A stretch of DNA of 64,000 nt from Calliphora vicina (Eukaryota; Arthropoda; Insecta; Diptera; Calliphoridae): the NCBI RefSeq assembly GCF_958450345.1, contig NC_088780.1:32387667-32451666 (forward strand). Direction: 5' to 3'. Every line of letters begins with the position of its first letter. Position 1 is the first letter of the stretch. Shown here piece by piece: positions 59,301 to 64,000 of this stretch. The notes under the pieces were generated by a model. It was not told the origin of the DNA. It was given only the letters and a program-made list of their open reading frames with translations, and searched no databases. Position numbers and translations under genes: made by a program.

Positions 59301-60159
59301 TAGTGGAAAAAAATGTATTTGATAAAAAAAAATTTAAAATTTTGATGATCTATAGCGGATATACTGATGTATCAATCAAGTATAAAAGTTATTGGGGGCT
59401 TCAGAAATTTAAAGTCAACAGAGCAACGGAAAAAAATTAGGGGAAAAAAATTAGTTTTTAAATTTTTTAAGTTTAAATTTATTTTTTTTAAATTTATTAA
59501 AAAAATTTTGGACAAGAAAATTTTTTGTGAAAAAAAAAATTCGGTTGAAATGAAATATTTTTCCCGATTTTGAACCACTGTAGGCCCGCTTTTATATATT
59601 TGTAATTCATATATAGATAAAAAATAGGTCAAAAATCGAGGTTGTCCTGAATTTTCCTTATATCTCAGCCATTTGTGGGTCGACTTTCTCGATTTTAAAT
59701 AGTCACCGAATCGGGTCTATAGCTGATATATTGATGTATGAATCATGAATGGAAGTTATTTGGGTGCTAGGGAAAGTTGATTTCAACATACAGACGGACA
59801 GACGGACGTGACTATAACGATCCAGAATATACATATATACTTTGTGGGGTCGCAAATGAAAAATATAAAAATTACAAACTGAAACTTATATATACCCTTG
59901 CAACTCATGGTGAAGGGTATAATAAATTTGGTGATAAAAAAAATTGTCCACTCATTGTGAAGGCTATAAAAAAATAGTTTCATTAATAAAATATATTTAA
60001 ATTATTGTTAATTTATGTTGCAGTTTTGTACGCAAAGGTCAAGTTAATGGTTACAAAGAGGAATTATCCCCCCAAATGGTAGAGAAATTGGATAAATGGG
60101 TTACGGAGAATTTAAGCAAGCACCAGATTACCATGGATGAATTGTTGCTACTGAAATGA
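56327..60159 (+). CDS. Cytosolic sulfotransferase D
   Basis: Fourth and most diverged paralogue. Exons 56327-56598, 56667-56799, 56866-57263, 60024-60159, again 272/133/398/136 nt, giving 312 intact residues. The loop is PKCGTTW, the catalytic His is in KTHFC, the 3'-phosphate site is YVARNIRDAYVS, and the C-terminal motif is FVRKGQVNGYKEEL. Substitutions cluster in exon 3 (SMGKTIDEYINQQMEGPTIQ in place of NMDKTLEQFVATTMQGDNLF), a region that shapes the acceptor pocket in the family. The ATG at 56327 was chosen because the next residues align with A-C (..PQRYPTNLINKDWS..); an upstream in-frame ATG at 56243 would add 28 unsupported residues. The last intron is 2760 bp, against 63-76 bp in A and B, because of a foldback element and mini-me pieces. 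Confidence 0.92.
57396..59209. mobile_element. Large foldback, Transib-like ends, in intron 3 of gene D
   Basis: 1814 bp with inverted arms of about 430-450 bp (57396-57850 against 58780-59209) sharing AAATAAATCTGTAACTTCTA, CTCATGAGCCCACTAGGAGC-type and CCGCGGT blocks. The right end, inward, is CACAGTG, 22 bp, AAATAAATC; the left end is CACAGTT, 20 bp, AAATAAATC. The 5-bp duplication CATCG lies at 57391-57395 and 59210-59214. No transposase frame. Confidence 0.82.
58611..58725. repeat. Perfect 24-bp inverted repeat, 67-bp loop
   Basis: Arms 58611-58634 and 58702-58725 begin AACAACTCGCTGAGAATTTA and match without mismatch. Lies in the centre of the foldback. The sequence just left of it (58440-58610) is shared with 32930-33140. 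Confidence 0.85.
59230..59935 (+). mobile_element. mini-me-like pieces in gene D intron
   Basis: Degenerate first part (59230-59570), then a clearer end: GTTGATTTCAACATACAGAC, GGACAGACGGACGTGACTAT, GGGGTCGCAAATGAAAAATA, AACTCATGGTGAAGGGTATA. Confidence 0.6.
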
Positions 60160-60169
60160 TGTTAAAATT

Positions 60170-60175
60170 AATAAA
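60170..60175 (+). other. Poly(A) signal of sulfotransferase D
   Basis: AATAAA 10 bp after the stop codon; rather close, so a later signal may be used instead. Confidence 0.4.
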
Positions 60176-60435
60176 GTAATTTGAGATTGTTTTTGCATTT
60201 TATTTTCTTTCTTTCTTCTATTTATGTTTTGAGATATTGTGTTCATTAATTTTAATAAAAAAAATTAATAAAATTGTATACATGTTAATTAAAAAATACA
60301 TTTGTTGTTTTAATAAATAAAATTAATTTGAAATTCCATTAATGATAAAATACAGTAGTACGAGTATTTTATTAATAAACAACATTAGGGTGGCCTTATA
60401 TTAAATTTTCGGCGCTCCCAAGTTCTATAACACAG

Positions 60436-60700
60436 CACATTGGGGCAGAATCAAAATTTTGTGGAAATAAATCTGGCATTTCTAAACGGCTGGTCCGATC
60501 GGAATGAAATTTGACATAGACGTAGCCAAGGAGTATTTGAGTTTAAGTTATTAAAATAGGTCCTATAAATGCTCCACGGGCGGCGCTATGGGAGCTCAAA
60601 GTAAGATACCTTCGACATGTAAAATTCGATTTCAAAGATTTTTATAATTTTGGAAATCTTAGTCCTTCAAAAATACTTCACTTTTTCACATTTTAATGTG
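60436..60700. mobile_element. Transib-like element, left part only
   Basis: Begins CACATTG, 22 bp, AAATAAATC, then GGCATTTCTAAACGGCTGGT, CCGATCGGAATGAAATTTGA, paralleling 33588 onward. The right end is missing. Confidence 0.6.
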
Positions 60701-61014
60701 ACTGAGTCTGAATCATTGCAATGCATTGACTTGTTGTTGAATAAAATATTAAGAAAATTTATAAACATTTTTTAGTATGAACAAGTAAGAGTACTATATT
60801 CGATATAAATTTAAATAATATAACAATTGTTAGAAATGCTAGTTTACGCAGAAGATATTTTATTTCAAAAAAATGTATCTAATTCAGCAATTTATAATTG
60901 AAATTCCTATTAGAACGTATGAAATTTAACAATTTATATACTTAATAATTGGTTAACATTACACGTTTGGCTCAAAAATTTTCCTTGCTGACCTTAAGTG
61001 AAGAAACAGAGTAT

Positions 61015-61385
61015 AAAAAGGGTATACAAATATATTTAGACAAATTTCAAAATAATGGGTTGTGGGATTTATATGGGAGCTATGACCTATTATGATTCGG
61101 TTGTCATAAAATATTTTAACGTAATTTATATGTATTTTAATTGAATTTCATCTGTACAATAGATTTATAAAACAATTTGTAGTATGATTCTTGGATACAA
61201 GTTACTGATCGGTGTAAAATTTTGGTCCAGTACAGATTTTTTTTTCGATATTTTTGCAGGTTAATGTGTTTTTCGGAAGTGGTTGTTATATGGAGGCTAT
61301 GATCAATTATGGGCCTATCATCGTAACATTTGGTACATCGAATTTTATATATATGGAACAAATTTGTTTCGAATTTCTATATAAC
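61015..61385 (+). repeat. Repeat family B, partial
   Basis: Keeps GGGAGCTATGACC, TTATATGGAGGCTATGATCA, ATTATGGGCC and ATATATGGAACAAATTTG. Internal part only. Confidence 0.5.
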
Positions 61386-61639
61386 TACTAGCTGAACCCG
61401 GTCCGCGTTGCTGGCCCGTACAATAATTCTGTTTTATATTACATCTCGATTTGAATATACAGTGTCGACCTGACATCGCACCCGAAACACTGAGGGGTCA
61501 TTTGACAAAGTTGTAGCAGATATCTATAAGTACAGTGGCATGATATGCCCTTAAAAAAAGAAACGGATGTATTTAAGGCAAATGGGACATTATATTTATG
61601 AATTCATGTTAAGGACAGGGGATATACATTTTTTTTTTA

Positions 61640-62160
61640 TTTACTCGGGAACAAACCACATACAAAACATGAATTTTCCAAATGTAAGCCAGCAATAGTC
61701 AACGATTGGCCTTATGCTTTGTCGTTGGAAATCTTTGGTATGCTTGAAATCATTACGTCTTCGCATTTTAATCTGCCACCGATGATTGTTGCCTCAATTA
61801 AATTTGGTGAACATTTTTTGATGGTCAATCGTGTTCCGTTGCATAATTTTGGAGCGTTTATGTTGCTGAGAAACATTATCTGTGATCCACCTTCAATGTT
61901 TCAGTAGAATAATTGAGGCTTGTTCTTCGTTCATTACTGTGTCAATCGATTTGAATTTCATGTGTCGCCAGTCAGTTTCAATTAATTCGCTATTGAGCTT
62001 GTTGACATCATCATTTTTTGGTACCAAACGGATTAAATATTCATTTGCATTTGGCAGAAGTTCGGCGGGAACGAAATCTAATTTGTCGACGTTGTTTACT
62101 ATATTAGTTGTACTTTCGGAAATTTTGTTTATCATCGGTTGATAATATAAAAGCACTTTT
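61640..62160 (-). mobile_element. Helitron (Pif1-like) helicase relic
   Basis: The minus strand reads VDKLDFVPAELLPNANEYLI, RLVPKNDDVNKLNSELIETD, MKFKSIDTVMNEEQA, then (after a frameshift) MFLSNINAPKLCNGTRLTIK, KCSPNLIEATIIGGRLKCED and, past a small deletion, GQSLTIAGLHLENSCFVCG. This order (PKN.DV..LN, SIDTV..E, LCNGTRL, E.T...G, GQSL...GL.LE) is the C-terminal helicase half of Helitron Rep/Hel proteins. Frameshifts and deletions make it inactive. No replication-initiator half seen. Confidence 0.82.
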
Positions 62161-62381
62161 ATAGTGCAATGATAACAGCGGCCTACTTGTTTTATCGAAC
62201 GATATGAAAATTTGGTATGTACCGGATATGTTACACCAAATCATTCGCTTCATAGTACACCAAATTTTTAGAATGATGTTAAGCAACGAAATTAAAATTA
62301 GCATTGTTTGACCGTTGGGAGTGAAAAAAAGCATTTATTTCTCGAATGAAAAAATAAAAATAATTTTTTGACAAATCTGAA

Positions 62382-62890
62382 CACGCAGAGAAAAAATATA
62401 ATTGGGCATGGTTTCTGTAACCATTGGGCATGGTTTCTGTAACCATTTCAATATTGTTACAAGTTGTTTAACTATATTATAGTCACAGTAACCATTTACA
62501 TGATTGTGGTAACCATAATATGGTTAACTTACGATTCACATGATTGTCTCAACCATATATATGGTTACAGTAAACATATATATGTTTGTGACAACCATTT
62601 ATATGATGAAGGACTTATCATATTATGGTGCTCTCGGCTTAAGGCTTATCATAATCTGAGAACAACATATTATGATAAAATTATTCATCATAAATATGGT
62701 TGCCACAAACATATATATGTTTACTGTAACCATATATATGGTTGAGACAATCATGTGAATCGTAAGTTAACCATATTATGGTTACCACAATCATGTAAAT
62801 GGTTACTGTGACTATAATATAGTTAAAAAACTTGTAACACTATATAAATGGTTACAGTAACTATGCCCAATTATATTTTTTCTCTGCGTG
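62382..62890. repeat. 509-bp foldback palindrome rich in GTAACCAT words
   Basis: CACGCAGAGAAAAAATATAA at the left is mirrored by TTATATTTTTTCTCTGCGTG at the right, and nearly the whole element pairs around a centre near 62640. Inside, AACCATATATATGGTT-like small palindromes repeat. No clear target duplication. Reading frames here are by-products of the repeat. Confidence 0.85.
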
Positions 62891-63049
62891 AAGATTCACT
62901 GAAAATTTGATAAAAATCGGTCCAGCCATATCTCCGGAACCACTATGCCGATTTCGTGCAAACTTCACATAAACCATCCCCAACTTACCCTGGAATTTTG
63001 GTTGAAATCGGTCTACCCGTTTTCGCAGTTATTGGTCAATCTGTGTATA

Positions 63050-63730
63050 TGAGTATTATTTGTGTCCAATTTTAGCATGATAAAGGTATTTATAAGAGAT
63101 TTATGAGTACTTAATTGATTTTCGGAAATGGACCTTATATGGGAGCTATGGTCAAATATGGACTGATATTCACAAAATCTTGTAGTATGATTTCTAAATA
63201 TAAATTACGGATCTGTGTAAAATTTTGTTTTGATATTAATATTTTTTAGATATTTATTTTTCCGAAATGGGCCTTATAGGGGAGCTATAACCAACTATCG
63301 GCCGATCTTCATAGAATTAGGTACAGCGATTTTGGTATATATGGGGACTATTTATGACGAATTTCAACTTAATAGCGATATTTATAAGACATTTATGCTT
63401 ATTTAAGTGATTTTCGAAAGTGAACTTTATATGGGGGCTATGGTCAAATATGGGCCTATCCAAAAACAATTTGGTGTTGTGATATTTTTAAGCCGAAACT
63501 TATTTTTCCTGAATTTTGTGTGGATATTGCAATTTTGTAGACATTTACATACCATAGCTATATTTCGGGAAAAAAATTTGTATGGGGCCTAGGAGAAATC
63601 ATGGACCGATTCTTATAATTTTTGCCAGAGTTAGTCCTTTTAACATAAAAATAACGTGTGTAAAATTTTATGATATTATCTGCAATATATTTGCACAAAG
63701 AACCAAAACTATGTTAAAATTATCAAGTTT
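63050..63730 (+). repeat. Repeat family B, diverged
   Basis: Several GGACCTTATATGGGAGCTAT blocks, GGGGGCTATGGTCAAATATG, ATCATGGACCGATTC and TTTGCACAAAGAACC. Ends where a mini-me-like piece begins. Confidence 0.5.
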
Positions 63731-63734
63731 TTTT

Positions 63735-64000
63735 TTTTAGGTTGTCTCACATTTTGGTTTATAACTCTGGTTCCACTGAACCGATTTTGCTGATATTCAA
63801 TACCAAACTGCTTAGGAGAACAATAAACATTTTTTTTGCAAGTCTACTAATTTTGTTTGCCTATTTTGGACGTGAGCGTGTTTTACACAGACATACAGAC
63901 AGACGGACATGGCTCAATCGACTTAGAATTTCATAAGGACCAATAATATATATACTATGTTGGGTCTCAGATGAATATTTCTCAATGTTACACACGGAAT
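63735..64000 (+). mobile_element. mini-me-like element, cut by the window end
   Basis: GGTTGTCTCACATTTTGGTT, CGATTTTGCTGATATTCAAT, CAGACATACAGACAGACGGA, CATGGCTCAATCGACTTAG and TTGGGTCTCAGATGAATATT; runs off the window. Confidence 0.6.

Noticed and set aside
62464..62745. 93-codon frame rich in NHIYGY-like repeats
   Set aside because: It lies entirely inside the self-complementary foldback and reflects its palindromic words.

Overview
This window is a piece of a higher-dipteran nuclear genome, most likely a calyptrate fly of the blowfly/house-fly type. It is AT-rich, its genes are split by GT-AG introns, its proteins are fly-like, and most intergenic and intronic DNA is nested, decayed transposon sequence. 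The commonest repeat carries an AGAC/GGAC stretch followed by a conserved core and resembles the dipteran mini-me/DINE-1 group. No prokaryotic, viral or CRISPR feature is present.

Layout. 1-7564 (+): last four exons of a non-classical cadherin (Cad86C-like), with a 5.1 kb intron holding two LINE relics. 10496-11416 (+): TFIIF beta subunit. 16547-24097 (-): condensin II kleisin Cap-H2, six coding exons plus a tiny start exon. 25829-26543 (+): Mediator subunit MED7. 30379-37233 (-): SV2-like major-facilitator transporter, 5' exon not found, with a 4.8 kb intron full of transposons. 41624-60159 (+): tandem cluster of four cytosolic sulfotransferase genes (here A, B, C, D), all with coding exons of 272/133/398/136 nt. 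Gene C is split by a 2.3 kb hAT-type insertion with an exact 8-bp target duplication. Genes A and C lie in a duplicated block that includes their 5' flanks. 60160-64000 is repeats, including a decayed Helitron helicase and a 0.5 kb foldback.

From memory of Drosophila, a cadherin, TfIIFbeta, Cap-H2 and MED7 close together points to the 86C region of chromosome arm 3R. This is an inference and supports the names. The genes are not an operon: they cover adhesion, transcription (TFIIF, Mediator), chromosome organisation (condensin II), transport and sulfonation. Only the sulfotransferases form a functional cluster.

Most interesting signals: (1) repeats with ends reading CACAGTG - 22 bp - AAATAAATC and 5-bp target duplications, a layout like Transib transposons and V(D)J recombination signals; (2) the freshly broken sulfotransferase C, with a perfect internal empty-site control in gene A; (3) a repeated DSG/DSA-type motif array in Cap-H2 plus a C-terminal DSGIFS that matches a Slimb/beta-TrCP degron; (4) a mini-me element in the gene C leader whose AGAC tract has grown to about 71 units. 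Exon borders were read by eye from splice sites and reading-frame continuity; repeat borders are approximate unless a target duplication is stated.
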